From Megascapheus bottae (lineage: Eukaryota > Chordata > Mammalia > Rodentia > Geomyidae): DNA of 64,000 nt. A program made the translations under genes and the position numbers. This document shows, one piece after another, positions 20,073-30,654 of the stretch. The notes under the pieces are model-generated. The model saw nothing but the letters and a program-made list of their open reading frames with translations. It had not been told where the DNA came from and ran no database searches. The number at the start of each line of letters is the position of its first letter. Position 1 is the stretch's first letter. The stretch spans positions 11,326,001-11,390,000 of the forward strand of contig JANJXV010000013.1 in assembly GCA_024803745.1 (NCBI GenBank), given 5' to 3'.

Positions 20073-20654
20073 TCAGTTATATTCTCGACAGCTGATCATT
20101 TTAAAGTGAGATCAGATGTCCAGAGTCTATCACGCTATGATCTGAATACATGACTGCGGTGGGCAGTAGGGGTGTTCATCTGATGGGACCTTTAATAGTA
20201 ACCATACTCGAGTGACCACAAATCCCAAGTCACTGTAAAAGGATCCTCAACTCAACATCTCTTAGCTAAATCTCCCCCAAACGCCTTGGCCACTCAACAC
20301 CCCCTGACAGGAAAGGAAGATGGAGGACAATTTGGAATGAAAACAGTGATCCAATCATTTGTGGGTGAAGGAGATTACTTTGCATCACACTTTACAACAG
20401 TGTGTGACCATGGGAACATGCTGCTAGGATCTCTGTCAGAGAAGAAACAGACACCAGGACAAGCCTTTAATTGCAGACTTCATCCACTTCCTGATACATT
20501 CACCTCAGTGCCACACACGTTATAACTGTTCATTTGTGTTATCATGGTAGGGTCTAGAGAGTTAGAGAAACCAAAGGTCATCACAAAACCATATGATTCT
20601 AGAATCGTCACTGATGACGTTGTAGCCTAGGAGTTGATGGTACTGCTGTCAACA
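20073..20654. other. Unique sequence, nothing recognised
   Basis: An ORF at 20286-20525 (79 codons) has no recognised domain. Confidence 0.4.
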
Positions 20655-20762
20655 AATGGTTGTGAATGAATGGACGAAAGGGTGGACGGATGAATGGTAG
20701 GTGGATAGAAGGACACGTGAATGGATGGATGGATAGACAGTGGATGGATGGATAGATGGATT
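20655..20762 (+). repeat. Degenerate (TGGA)n
   Basis: TGAATGGACGAAAGGGTGGA, then repeated ATGGATGGATAGACAG-like units. The left half is strongly decayed and the right half is purer. Confidence 0.85.
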
Positions 20763-20896
20763 TGGGCTACATTATCCAATTCATTGCTGACCTGGATTTT
20801 TTTCCAATAAGACAGAGACTCCTCAAGGGTAATGATTCTGATGTCTTCATGGTCCTGGTTGTTCAGGACAAGGCAGGGCACAAAAGCAAAACTTAC

Positions 20897-21122
20897 GTTG
20901 GGTGTAGGTGGCTCACACCTGTAATCCTAGCTACTCAGGAGGCTGACATATCTGGATCACAGGTCAAAGGTAGCCCGGGAAGCGAAGTCCACGAGACTCT
21001 TAACTCCAATCAACCATCAGAAAACCAGAAGTGGTGCTGTGGCGCAAAGTGGTGGAGCTCTAGATTTGAGCAAAAAGAGCTCAGGGGCAGCACCCAAGCC
21101 CCAAGTTCAAGTCCCATGAGCA
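20897..21122 (+). mobile_element. 7SL-Geo composite SINE
   Basis: GTAGGTGGCTCACACCTGTA, AATCCTAGCTACTCAGGAGG, linker CAATCAACCATCAG and Geo GTGGTGCTGTGGCGCAAAG. The 3' end is CCCATGAGCAACAACAGCAG. Confidence 0.9.
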
Positions 21123-22040
21123 ACAACAGCAGAAGAAAGAAAGAAAAGCCCAGGAAAGGGCCAAGCTGGAGGACAGAGAGATTAGAATCCTTCCCTCGCA
21201 GCTCCACAGATGTGACACAAAGTATATAGTGACCCAGGCAGAGGTCGTAGAGTCAGACCCATAGGTACCAGCACAGGGTACCGGCCCAAATCTGGGGCTA
21301 CAATGAAGCCTATAGAGGACCCTTGCATGGGGTAGAAGCCTGGACAAGTTGATCTCTCAGGATCCCAAGCCCTGCAACCCATCCTGGTCCATTCTTTGAC
21401 TTCAAGGCATACCTGAGCTTCCTCCTGGAGTTTTCCAAGGCATTTAGAGAACAAGATGCCCACCCAGGTGGTCCATTCCAAGGTTCAGCAGCCGGAACGA
21501 ACAAGGCCACAGAGCTCCAAGCCTAGCTCAGTTCCACTTGAGGCATTTTATGGGACCAGCCTGGGTAAACATGGCCCCATTAATGCATAGGGTTTCACCT
21601 CTGCTGTTGGCCTTCGCGACTCCCACAGCTACAGGCGCCAGAGCATAAGCCCCAGGGCAGCTTGGAGGAGGAGAGCTATGGCAGGGTCCCCTCTGTGGAG
21701 GACTGTCAGATACTTTCTAGTCCATTCACAGACTGAGGGAGGGGAGGGGCAGAGGCAGAGCTTTCCCACCAGCCTGATTTTGCCGTGAGTCTGATCTTCA
21801 CCAACCCCAGGCCCTCTCCTATAGGTAGCTGGGGAGCAAACTCTGAAACAACAGCTGAGACATGTGGTCTGATGATAGTTGGGTTCTTCAGAGAGCAACT
21901 AGAAAGAAACTAAAACCAGAGCCATTAAAAAACCCCCAGGGTTGCTTTCCCTGAGTTCTTCTAGTTGCTTCTCCTTTCCTGGTGCCAGCTCCTCTCTCCT
22001 CTTAAGGATTTGGGACCCTGAGATGAGTCAGACCTGGCCT
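21123..22040. other. Unique sequence, nothing recognised
   Basis: The 21123-21165 end is purine-rich, continuing from the SINE tail. No exon or repeat family was recognised beyond that. Confidence 0.4.
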
Positions 22041-22545
22041 TCATCCAGGATGAATCACAGTCTGGTAGGGAGACAGGTGTGGAAAGAAGCAATGACAATG
22101 ACAAACCAGGATTCTGGGCACTGAGACAAAGGGAAGCCCCTAGGATAGCCTCTCATACAGCTGGGGTGAAGAGGGGCCAGGGGTCCCCTGAGGAGAGGTG
22201 GAGGGAGAGGCTTGACCTGAATTGTGAAGGTGAATTGGTCAAGCTCGAAGGCAGAGGACAAGCACCTGTGGAGATGACTCCCTTAGTGGATCTGTGGGGC
22301 TGAGGAAGCACTCAGTAAATAGCTCTGAATGAATGAACAGATGAATGGATGGGTGGATGAGAGTGTTTACAAGTTTTCTGTATCAGAGGTGTGAGGAGTT
22401 TGGAAGTGTCTGGAAACTGAGTGAGTCTTGAAAACCGTGGCTCGGTGCCATGGATGGGTTGCTGGGACAGGATTTAAGCAGGAAGGGATGTGATTTGCCT
22501 GAAAGATCCTTCAGGAGAATGAGGATAGCTGTGTTATATCAAATC
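22041..22545 (+). mobile_element. Possible ancient repeat with L2-like tail
   Basis: CACAGTCTGGTAGGGAGACA, AAGCACTCAGTAAATAGCTC and GAATGAATGAACAGATG resemble old mammalian LINE/SINE 3' ends. GCAGGAAGGGATGTGATTTG resembles the downstream part of the family at 5930. Family resolution is poor. Confidence 0.4.
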
Positions 22546-22749
22546 TAGAACACTCCAGTGAGCTGGCATTTCAGTAAACACCAAATACTGCCTTTGGTAA
22601 ATGTGTTTTTATTGCTTAAGCCTCGCAACTCTAGAGCAAGGATGGGGACAAGGCCAGGGCAGTGGTCTAGGTGACAGGATGCCGCCTGTGTGGACCAAAG
22701 GCTCTGGAGGAGTCGAGGGCCTGCTGTGAGGCTTTGTTTTTTTTTTTTT

Positions 22750-23115
22750 GGTAGTGAAAACTTGCTTTTGAAATATAACAGAGAAAAGTGTACAAAGCCC
22801 ATCCCTTTGGCATTACTTTTATTTTATTTTTTTTATTTGCGTAGCTTTTTGTTCCATCTGGCTTGTGGCATGTATGAGTCACATCCATCCTGCTGTGACA
22901 TGATGTTGGTTCTCACTGCTGATGGCTGTCCCTGAGTGAAGAGACAGCAGTTTATTCCCTTCTGGCTGTGGTGGCCTTTGGGTGTTGTCATGTGGGACTG
23001 TTTGGATAGTATTGCTGTGAGCATTCTAACAGGTGTGTCTTGGTATTCATTTGTGCGTGTACTCAGTGATATTCTGGAGCTGACTGGCAGTAGAATAAGC
23101 ACTCACAAATTGCCT
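22750..23115. mobile_element. Ancient L1-like fragment
   Basis: GAAATATAACAGAGAAAAGT and GATAGTATTGCTGTGAGCAT, then TATTCATTTGTGCGTGTAC, resemble old L1 text (CTATTTCAGTATTGCTATGA, then CATTTCTGTTGGGTATATAC type). The similarity is diffuse and the strand is uncertain. An IDL-Geo inserted at its right edge. Confidence 0.45.
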
Positions 23116-23120
23116 TTGCA

Positions 23121-23298
23121 GGGCCAGGAGCATGGCCTAGTGGTAGAGTGCTTGCCTAGCATGCACAAAACCCTAGTTTCAATTCCTTGGTACCACATAC
23201 ACAGAAAAAGCCTGAAGTGGTGCTGTGGCTCAGGTGGTAGAATGCTAGCTTTGAGAAAGCCCAAGGCCCTGAGTTCAAGCCCCAGGACTGGCAAAAGA
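23121..23298 (+). mobile_element. IDL-Geo SINE, internally deleted
   Basis: IDL (CATGGCCTAGTGGTAGAGTG, then TTGCCTAGCATGCAC) and Geo (GTGGTGCTGTGGCTCAGGTG). Geo lacks the GGACAGTGCTCA segment, reading AAGCCCAAGGCCCTGAG. The purine repeat that follows grew from its tail. Confidence 0.92.
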
Positions 23299-23386
23299 AA
23301 AAAAGGAAGGAAGAAAGAAAGAAAAAAGGAAGGAAGAAAGAAAGAAAGAAAGAAGGAAGGAAGGAAGGAAGGAAGGAAGGAAGGAG
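23293..23386 (+). repeat. (GAAA)n(GGAA)n at an IDL-Geo tail
   Basis: An all-purine run of 94 bp. It begins as an A-rich tail and passes through GAAA to GGAA units away from the SINE. Confidence 0.96.
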
Positions 23387-23397
23387 TTGGCCTCTCT

Positions 23398-23494
23398 GCA
23401 CTAGGCACTGGCTCACACCTATAACCTTAGCTATTCAGGAGGCTGACATCTGAGGACTGTGGAGGAATATTTGTGAGAGTCTTATCCCCCATTA

Positions 23495-23592
<98 letters not shown>

Positions 23593-23668
23593 GCCAGAGG
23601 TAGAGGTATGGCTCAAGTGGTAGAGTACTAGCCTTGAGTGAATTCAAGCCCCAGTACTGGTACAAAAA
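23398..23668 (+). mobile_element. 7SL-Geo SINE split by a microsatellite
   Basis: Head (CACTGGCTCACACCTATAAC, then GCTATTCAGGAGGCTGACAT) and Geo (GAGGTATGGCTCAAGTGGTA) are separated at the linker CCATTAACC by a 96-bp CT/CA repeat. Geo is shortened between CTTGAGTGAATTC and the 3' end. Confidence 0.88.
23497..23592 (+). repeat. (CT)n(CA)n inside a SINE linker
   Basis: About 68 bp CT then ~26 bp CA, sitting exactly at the head-Geo junction of a 7SL-Geo element rather than at its tail. Confidence 0.96.
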
Positions 23669-23669
23669 C

Positions 23670-24009
23670 AAAGAAGAGAGAAAGGAAAAAGGAAGCAGGG
23701 AAGAAAAGAAAGAAAGAGAGAGAGAAGAGGAGGAGGAAGATGGAGAGAGGGAGGAAGGAAAGAAGGAAGAAAAGGGGGAAGAATGGAAGAGAAAGTAAGG
23801 GGAAGAAAGAAAGAAGAAAAGAAGGAAGGAAAGAATCGTAAGGAAGGAAGGAAAAGGGAAAGAATGAAGAGAAAGGAAGAAAAAAGAAAGAAAGAAGGAA
23901 GGAAGGAAGGAAAAGGAGAAGAAAGCAAGCAAGCATGGAAGGAAGGGGAAGGAAGGAGGAAAAGGGAAGAATGGAAGAGAAAGGAAGGAAAAAAAGAAAG
24001 GAAGGAAGG
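23670..24009 (+). repeat. ~340-bp polypurine region
   Basis: GAAA, GGAA and GAGA units with only scattered pyrimidines. It starts at the A-rich tail of the preceding 7SL-Geo SINE. Long ORFs on both strands here (Lys/Glu/Arg-rich or Ser/Phe/Leu-rich) are artefacts of the repeat. Confidence 0.95.
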
Positions 24010-25587
24010 GTCTCGGCTAAAAAAAAGTTCTGACACCCTATCTGGGCCCTTCCCACCCAGCTGCTGCCCTGACTCCATGTGAGGCCTGAGACAAGCTCCT
24101 AGTCCTCCCAGGACCTTGCATGTGTTTCTGTGTAGTGATGGCCTCCAGGCTCCTCCAACATGGCATTGTTTGCAGAGCTTTTCTACTCTTCCAGAGAGAG
24201 CTTCTTGATTACCCTGAGCACGTGTGGTTCTGTGGCCTGCTCTTTAGGTGAGGCTTGCAGGCCTACAGCCCAGTACTCTCCACCCCTAGCACCAAGGCCA
24301 GGGCCTTTGCCAGGGCCTTGCCCAGGGCCATGCCGCCTTGGGAAGGCTGGCTCAAGATGCACACCCAGTGTTGGGGGAGGGGGTGCCTTCTTTTCTTCAG
24401 ACCTTGGGGGCAAGGGCAGAACATATTATCACCTCTGCGACCAGCCTGGACCCTGGAGACATTGGGCTTGGTGGAAGTCTGCTGAAGTCAGAATCTGTCC
24501 ACACCTCTGCTCAGGGCCAGACAGGAATGGCTCATGGATGGAGCCCGAACCTGTGCTGATTTTGTATATGTGCTGGGGAGGGGGAGAAGCCCTCCCCCAC
24601 CAGCTGGGCTCTGGGGCGCACAGACTTCCTTCACACCATGGCCCATTTCAGCCGGGTGGGACTCTGCAAAGTCAGGAAGTGTTAGTATTTTCAGAAGGAA
24701 ATGAACAGGTTTTGCTTGTGGGGAGCAGACAGCTCAGGGAAAGGGCTCCAAGAGAAACAGACCACCCGTGGGGAAGCCAGAGTCAGGCAGGTGTTGACCA
24801 GCAGAGCTGACACATAAGCTGACCGTGTCCTTCCTCTGGTACTGTTGAAAGATGTCTACCCCTCCACAGTCCCCGGGCCTCTCTAGGGTAGACTCTAAGA
24901 GGTGTTCCTGGGCCCAGTGGGAAGGAAAAAGACACCCAGACTTTTTTTTAACCACCTCAGAGACCCTGCAGATCAGAGTGGGAGGGGAGGCCCACAGCGT
25001 CCTGCCTGGGAGGTGCTAGGGGCATGAAACGCTGTCTGGGGGTGCTAGGAAACTGGAGGGTCCCTTCAATCTTCCCATTCCTCCTATCTTCCATTCAATA
25101 CCCGACCCAGCTGAGGTCCCCAGGTGGGAGCGAAGGGTGTGAGATGGAGCAGCCTCAGGTCCTGCTTCCAAGGGGCTCCAGACCTGGTATGTGCGCATGT
25201 GCGTGTCTGTGTGTGTGTATGGGGAGGGGTGTATGCATAGGACAGGAGGACCGGGGTGCTACATCACCTGCGTGTGACCCAAGTTAGGTTACCACACTTT
25301 GGGCCCCATGAACCTGGATCCCCTATCTTTTCTCAGAAGAGCACTAATTCTGTCAGTGAGAGCTCCACCCCTCCATACTTGTCTCCCCAAAGCTTCACCT
25401 TCGTTCAGCATTGTGGTTAGTGGTTCACCAAGTGAACTGAGTGGGCATAGATATGTAGGCCATAGGCTACCTGTGAGAACGATGCTGGCATCACCTCCAT
25501 CTGACAGAGAAGAAATAGGAAATAGGAAGAGGCCCAAAGTTCTTCCTGGGTCAAAGCCCTGACCACACCCTGCAGTCACTGCTCCTC
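24010..25587. other. GC-rich unique block, no gene recognised
   Basis: About 1.6 kb without repeats except a short TGTG/GTAT patch at 25195-25240. The longest ORF in the window's unique DNA (24160-24810, 216 codons) lies here. It lacks any recognised domain, has unrelated overlapping ORFs in other frames, and has no convincing splice context. This is the stretch I would first test for conservation or transcription. Confidence 0.4.
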
Positions 25588-25824
25588 TTTTTTTGTTGTT
25601 GGTTGTGAGGCTTGAACTCTGGGCCTGGGCATTGTTCCTGAGCTCTTCAGCTCAAGGCTAGTGCTCTATCACTTGAGCCACAGCCCCACTTTTGGTTTTC
25701 TAGTGGTTAATTGGAGATAATAGTCTCACGGACTTTAGTTTCCTGGCTGGCTTTGAACCACCATCCTCAGATCTCAGCCTCCTGAGTAGCTAGGATTATA
25801 GGCGTGAGCCACTGCGCCCGGCTT
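25588..25824 (-). mobile_element. 7SL-Geo SINE, well preserved head
   Basis: Antisense Geo (GGCTTGAACTCTGGGCCTGG, then ATCACTTGAGCCACAGCC), linker GTGGTTAATTGGAGATAATA and head. Read in sense the head starts GCCGGGCGCAGTGGCTCACG, almost the 5' end of 7SL RNA/Alu. Flanks CTGCTCCTCTTT and CTGCTCATCTTT suggest a target-site duplication. Confidence 0.94.
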
Positions 25825-25827
25825 TTC

Positions 25828-25925
25828 TGCTCATCTTTACAGAGAAGGAAGTTGAGGTCACAAGTGGCCAGTGACTTATCTGGAACTGCCAAGCAAGTTA
25901 AAAGCAGATCCTGGCTCTAGACAGC
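25828..25925 (-). mobile_element. MIR SINE fragment
   Basis: CATCTTTACAGAGAAGGAAG, then TTGAGGTCACAAGTGG and AGTGACTTATCTGG, follow the antisense MIR core. The 7SL-Geo SINE inserted at its left edge. Confidence 0.7.
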
Positions 25926-26865
25926 TAAGTTGAATTTGGCAACCCAGGTCAGTCCTCTCCCACCTGCAGCCCCCACCCTTCTTAGAGCCACTGAAAGAGT
26001 TTCAGAGACACCAACCTGGAGGAGGCATGGAGGCTCATAGGTGGAACATGGGTCTTGGCACAGCAGGGACAGACCCCCAGCTCTGGGCTTCTTTGAAGTA
26101 AGCTCAAGGCAGGGGATGGGGGCAGTGGAATTCTTGGAATGGAATGTGCATTGTCCCCAGAGCTTTAGTCTTGGAGGGCCAGCTGGGGGAAGGGCTCCAA
26201 GAACAATGGGGAGACCCAGCTTGCAGACAGACAGGGCAGGGCAGGGAGGGGCAGGCTGGGGAAGGCCTGGGGTGCAGGTGGCTCCATGAAACCCCAGAAC
26301 AAACAGGGAGAGGCCTTCCAGCTCTGTAGAGCCTCCTGGAGCCCAGCACCAGCAGTGCCTGCTATAGGGAGGGGGCTGGTGGGATATCCCAGCCCCTGCA
26401 GGGGCCATCTCACCTCCACAGTCCCTGCAGGCCCTGCAGCTCATGGGATGGGCTGAGGGTGATCACCATGTGAGAAACGGAGGCCCAGAGGCATGATGGG
26501 TCACACAAACTGTAGCAGATGTGTACTCTAGTCCAGCGGTGGTCTGCACTATATGGATCTTCCCTTTGGGTGTTTCTATGATGCATTGTTCTCCTGTCTC
26601 GCCTTTTGACCTCACAGATAGGGAGGAGTCCGGCAGGCAAATGTCTCATCAACCCTAGAAGGATGCCATATCTGAGTGCCAGGCAGCAGTGGTCACACCC
26701 TTCTACTGAGTCTGCCTCTCCCCCTCAACTCCCTCACACCTTCTTCTCCCTTCCTCCTGGGGTCACAGTTCCATGGTTTGGTTTTCCTGGCAACTTGGCA
26801 GAGCCAGTAGCTTGGTGACAAGATGGCTTCAGTCTCCCTCTCACCTTCCCTTTGGAGGCAGCAGC
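25926..26865. other. GC-rich unique sequence
   Basis: Contains a 175-codon minus-strand ORF (25917-26444) overlapped by several other ORFs in the other frames. There is no recognised domain, so it is treated as chance in GC-rich DNA. Confidence 0.4.
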
Positions 26866-27005
26866 CCACACAGAAAGGAAAGGGCCAGGGCTTTGAGGTC
26901 AAGTCCAAGTCTAGCTCTGCTACTTCATGTATCTTGCCCTTGGCATGCTCTCCTGCCTCTTGGACAGCTGGTGTGAGGAATTTATGAGAGGCATGTAGTG
27001 TCCTG
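26866..27005 (+). mobile_element. MIR SINE fragment
   Basis: GGGCTTTGAGGTCAAGTCCA, then AGCTCTGCTACTTCATG and ATCTTGCCCTTGGCATG, follow the sense MIR core (GAGTCAGACT..., CTCTGCCACTTACTAG, TGACCTTGGGCAAG). Confidence 0.72.
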
Positions 27006-27342
27006 TCTCTTCCCTGTCCTCATTCTCCCCCTTTGACCCTTCCTCCAGACCTTTGTTCCATGGCCTCTCTGTCCTCCAATCTGTAGAGCCACTGCTATGC
27101 TAGGAGAGAAGGACTGACATTGGAACAGCCGCCAGCCTCTGCCTCAGAGGATATTCTGGGGTATCTGCTAAGGCCCCTGCTTATTGTCCCCAGTGGGTTT
27201 TCTGCCACAGAGAGGACTGGAGCCCCCTCCCTTCAGTCCAGAGCCACTTCCTGGGATTCTGATACACTGGGAGCTGAACATATATGCTGTCTCATTTTCA
27301 CAACTCCCTCCCCCAATTGTCACATTGTATAATACTATCATA
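27006..27342. other. Unique sequence, nothing recognised
   Basis: No supported feature. Confidence 0.35.
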
Positions 27343-27368
27343 TGCACACACACACACACACACACACA
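27343..27368 (+). repeat. (CA)n microsatellite
   Basis: About 26 bp of CA followed by a short A run; no SINE body was recognised to its left. Confidence 0.93.
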
Positions 27369-27398
27369 TTAAAAAAAAACTCTTGAATTACTTTCTCA

Positions 27399-27598
27399 TC
27401 AACCCATCCACCTATCCATCCACCCACCCATCCCTCCATCCTCCCTTCATTTCTCCATCCATCCATCCATCCATCCACCCACTCACCCACCCACCAATTC
27501 ACTTATCTAACCATCTATCCATTCACCCACCTATTCATCTATCACTTAACCATCCATCCACCCACCTATCTACTCATCCATTCACCCATCAGTCTAAC
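27399..27598 (+). repeat. Degenerate (CATC/CACC)n, ~200 bp
   Basis: CCATCCATCCATCCATCCAC-type units with many substitutions. It is the complement type of the tracts at 20655 and 44199. The open reading frame through it is a repeat artefact. Confidence 0.92.
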
Positions 27599-27604
27599 CA
27601 CTCA

Positions 27605-27760
27605 GCCTACATTTATTGAAAGCCTACTGTTCTAGGACCAGTGCTGGGGATTCTAGAAACAGGAGTTCCAGACCTCAAGGTTTTCTCAGCTCACAAGGCA
27701 CAGACCAGTCATCGATAATGCACTGTTATTGGAATTTTCCAGTTTCAAGACACTGGAAAA
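27605..27760 (+). mobile_element. Possible ancient mammalian repeat
   Basis: ACATTTATTGAAAGCCTACT, then GACCAGTGCTGGGGATTCTA, resembles the TATTGAGCACCTACTATGTG family seen at 5930 and 12151. Confidence 0.45.
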
Positions 27761-29784
27761 GCCAGAATGGGAGGCTACCAGAAAGAACAGTTCTTGATCT
27801 GATTCCCAAGGCTTAGAGATGAATCCCAGGATTATGGGAGAAGGGCTTCTGGGATGGAGGAGTCTGGGGAAAGAAGCCAATATGTGCTGGATGTTGGGGA
27901 GAAGGGAGAAGCTATGTGCCAGCCTTGGTCCAGGGCAGAGCAAAGTCATGTTAGCCGAAAGAGAAGGCCTCCCACTTGTCCATCAGCCCTACCTGAGGTC
28001 CCATTCAGATGGGCTGTGATAGCCTGTGGCCTTGTCCACACCTCAAGACAGCCATTGGCTTCTTTGCTGGACCCTTCTTTACTACTACCTATGGTGAGAA
28101 GCTCTGACTCCCATCCTGGACCCTTATGCCCTGGTTCTCCCCAAATGTCTGTCCAAGCACTGGAATATTCTCCTCCCTGCCACCTCCCTGCCACCTCCCT
28201 GCCATAGTATCTGGCATCTCTGCTTCTGGTCTTGGTCCTATTCTGTACCTCCACACTGAGAGCATCACAGCCTCAGTAAGCATTCAAATGCCCTCTCAGC
28301 TCTGTCCCTCACTCCACCTTGACCTTGAGCCGCCCCAGGGAGGCCTTGCTGTCCAACTGGGTGTCTGACTGTTCACCCTGCCTGGAGCCTCCCTAGAAGT
28401 GGACACTCCCCAGGCATATCCTCTCTGCCACCCCCAGCAGAGAGCTGCCCTGGAAAATGCACTGCTTCTTTGCTTGGGGGTGAAATCTGTGCCCCTTAGG
28501 AAGGAGCAAGGCAGATGTAGGGAGGCAGGGAGCCAGAGGAGGATGAGGCCTAGTCCTGATGAGGGATTAAAGAACAGTTGAGGCTGAGCTGCCTCAATGA
28601 AAGTCCAACTCCTTCCTGGAACCTGTTCAGCCCCAGAGCCCTGCCTATGTGAACCCCCAGGTCCCTGTCATAGAGTCAGAGACCCCTGATGCGTGCATGG
28701 AAGTCCTGACCTCCGGAGATGCCCAGGAAGCCCCAAGTTCACATGCAAGTGGGATCAGGTCCCTCCCGGTACAGCCCAGCAAAGCCTCTAGGTGGCCCTG
28801 CTGCCACCTCGGGGAGGCTGGGATGAAGTACCAGAGAGCAGCCCCTGCTAATATAGAGTCCCCATCCAGGTGGGCACAGCCAGCCAGTCCCTCCGCACAG
28901 CCCTCCCAGCCACATCCGGCATGTCTGCCATCCCACAGCGGGAAGGCTTGGCATCATCGTTGTTGACTTCCTGGTTTGCCTTTAGGGTGTCTCCACAATC
29001 ACCCAGTGGAGCCACTGCCATCCTGTTTGGGAGCCAGGGGACCCCTTATCTGAGCAGACCACACCTCTGCCTCCCACCGGGAGCACTGCCAGCCCGGCTG
29101 GATGGTGCCAGGCTACATCGGTCTGAAGGACACACAGGGTGTCTCACACGCCACGGGCATAGACTCTGAGAGGCCTGGGCCTTGCCTCAGACACCCACAA
29201 ATCCCAAGCCTCCAGACCTGGGACCCTTGTCTCTGACCTCATGTGGGATGGTGAGTGGGGAGTGCAATGTCTGGCCCCTTTCCCTGCAGCAAGAACCCTC
29301 CATTCCTCTTCCAGCCTCTCCCTTCAGCTGAGGAAAGGCCCTGGGCCCCACTGGCTCTAGGCATGGCAAACTGTATGAGCTCCCCTCTGAGTCATGGACT
29401 CTTGGACAATCTGAGTACCTCAGCAAGGCCAGGCCTCTATGCAGGCCAACAAGAGCCTTATGCTCCCCCTGCCCAGAGTGGGCACCCAGGAGGGAGAGCA
29501 TGGTCTCTGCTCTGCCTGAAGGACTGGTGGGTAAACCTCTTGCTAGCTGCTCTAAGATCTATAGAAGACAAACCACTCTGGCACAAGGAGTGGCCCAGAC
29601 AGCTAGCTGTGGGGATGGTGGTGGCACAGGACGAGCCAGAGGGGCTTAGAGGTGGAAAGAATCCTCAATACCCCATCTTCTGCATCCTCATCTCTCAGGA
29701 AGCATCAAGGCTATCTTCATGGTGCATAGTTACCTTGAGAATCCTAATGGGCTTTGCAGGTGCTTAACGATACGATCAGTATTG
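27761..29784. other. ~2 kb unique block, no gene recognised
   Basis: Several ORFs of 60-170 codons occur in all frames without domains. The only structured element is an 11-bp tandem repeat at 28172-28204. Possible candidate for undetected exons, but no splice or domain evidence supports one. Confidence 0.4.
28172..28204 (+). repeat. 3 x 11-bp tandem repeat
   Basis: Three exact copies of CCTCCCTGCCA. Confidence 0.95.
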
Positions 29785-29789
29785 TGTTA

Positions 29790-29895
29790 AGACATTGCTT
29801 CCCACTACTGGAGACTGAACTCAGGGTCTCCTGCACAGTAGGCAAGCATTCTACCACTTCAGCTCTCTTTCTCCACTACTCCCACTCCAGCCCCT
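29790..29895 (-). mobile_element. ID-like SINE monomer, antisense
   Basis: GAGACTGAACTCAGGGTCTC (antisense B box) and GTAGGCAAGCATTCTACCAC (antisense anticodon/A-box region) match an ID-type monomer without Geo. Confidence 0.6.
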
Positions 29896-29910
29896 TTCAT
29901 TGGTTTGCTT

Positions 29911-29912
29911 TG

Positions 29913-29961
<49 letters not shown>

Positions 29962-29994
29962 CTCTTTCTTTCCTTCCTTCCTTCCTTCCTTCCT

Positions 29995-30041
<47 letters not shown>

Positions 30042-30072
30042 CTTTCTTTCTCTTCCTTCTTTCCTTCCTTTT
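29911..30072 (+). repeat. (CT)n(CTTT)n(CTTC)n polypyrimidine tract
   Basis: About 160 bp, nearly all pyrimidine, with block changes CT, CTTT, CCTT, CTTT. It lies at the 3' side of the minus-strand 7SL-Geo that follows. Confidence 0.95.
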
Positions 30073-30273
30073 ATTCTTTTTGGTCAGTGGTGGAGCTTGA
30101 ACCCTGGACCTGGGCGCTGTCCCTGAGCTCTTCAACCCTACCCCTTAAACCACAGTGCCACTTCCCATTTTCTAGTGGTTAATGAGTCTCATGGACTTTG
30201 GCTTTGAACTGTGATCCTCAAATCTCAGCCTCCTGAGTAGCTAGGATTACAGATGTGAGCCACTGTGCCCAGA
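30073..30273 (-). mobile_element. 7SL-Geo composite SINE
   Basis: Antisense Geo (GAGCTTGAACCCTGGACCTG, then TTAAACCACAGTGCCAC), a shortened linker (GTGGTTAATGAGTCTCATGG) and head (CTCCTGAGTAGCTAGGATTA). Confidence 0.9.
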
Positions 30274-30274
30274 T

Positions 30275-30409
30275 CCTTCCTTCCTTCCTTCCTTCCTTCC
30301 TTCCTTCCTTCCTTCCTTCCTTCCTTCCTTCCTTCCTCCCTCCCTCCCTCCCTCCCTCCCTCCCTCTCTCTCTCCCCCTCTCCCCCCCCCCTGTCTCTCT
30401 CTCTTTCTT
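30275..30409 (+). repeat. (CTTC)n(CTCC)n at a SINE tail
   Basis: About 60 bp CTTC, 30 bp CTCC, then CT and C runs, broken by single purines near its right end. It lies between two minus-strand 7SL-Geo SINEs and at the 3' end of the right-hand one. Confidence 0.95.
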
Positions 30410-30635
30410 AATTTTCTGCTGGTCCTGGGGCTTGAACTCAGGGCCTTGGCACTATCTCTGAGCTTTCTTTGCCCAAAGCTTCCTATTTGGACCACATCTC
30501 CATTTCCAGCTTTTTGGTAGTTCATTGGAGATAAGACTTTCAAGGCCTTTCCTGCCCGGGCTAGCTTTGAGCTTTGATCCTCAGATTTCAGCCTCCTGAG
30601 CAGCTAAAATTACAGGCTTGAACTGTCGGCACTGG
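30410..30635 (-). mobile_element. 7SL-Geo composite SINE
   Basis: Antisense Geo (GGTCCTGGGGCTTGAACTCA), linker GGTAGTTCATTGGAGATAAG and head (CTCAGATTTCAGCCTCCTGA). Confidence 0.88.
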
Positions 30636-30654
30636 GTATTGCTTTGTTTTACTT

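Noticed and set aside
23492..24082. Several 100-146 codon Lys/Glu-rich or Ser/Phe/Leu-rich ORFs
   Set aside because: They are translations of GAAA/GGAA and complementary repeats, open only because the repeat lacks stop codons.
24160..24810. 216-codon ORF, the longest in unique sequence
   Set aside because: No recognisable domain, signal or repeated motif; overlapping ORFs exist in other frames; GC-rich DNA easily gives such frames; a single long exon without splice or poly(A) context is unlikely in a mammal.
27399..27598. CRISPR-like array of short repeated units
   Set aside because: Contiguous degenerate 4-bp units without spacers in a mammalian sequence; it is a microsatellite.
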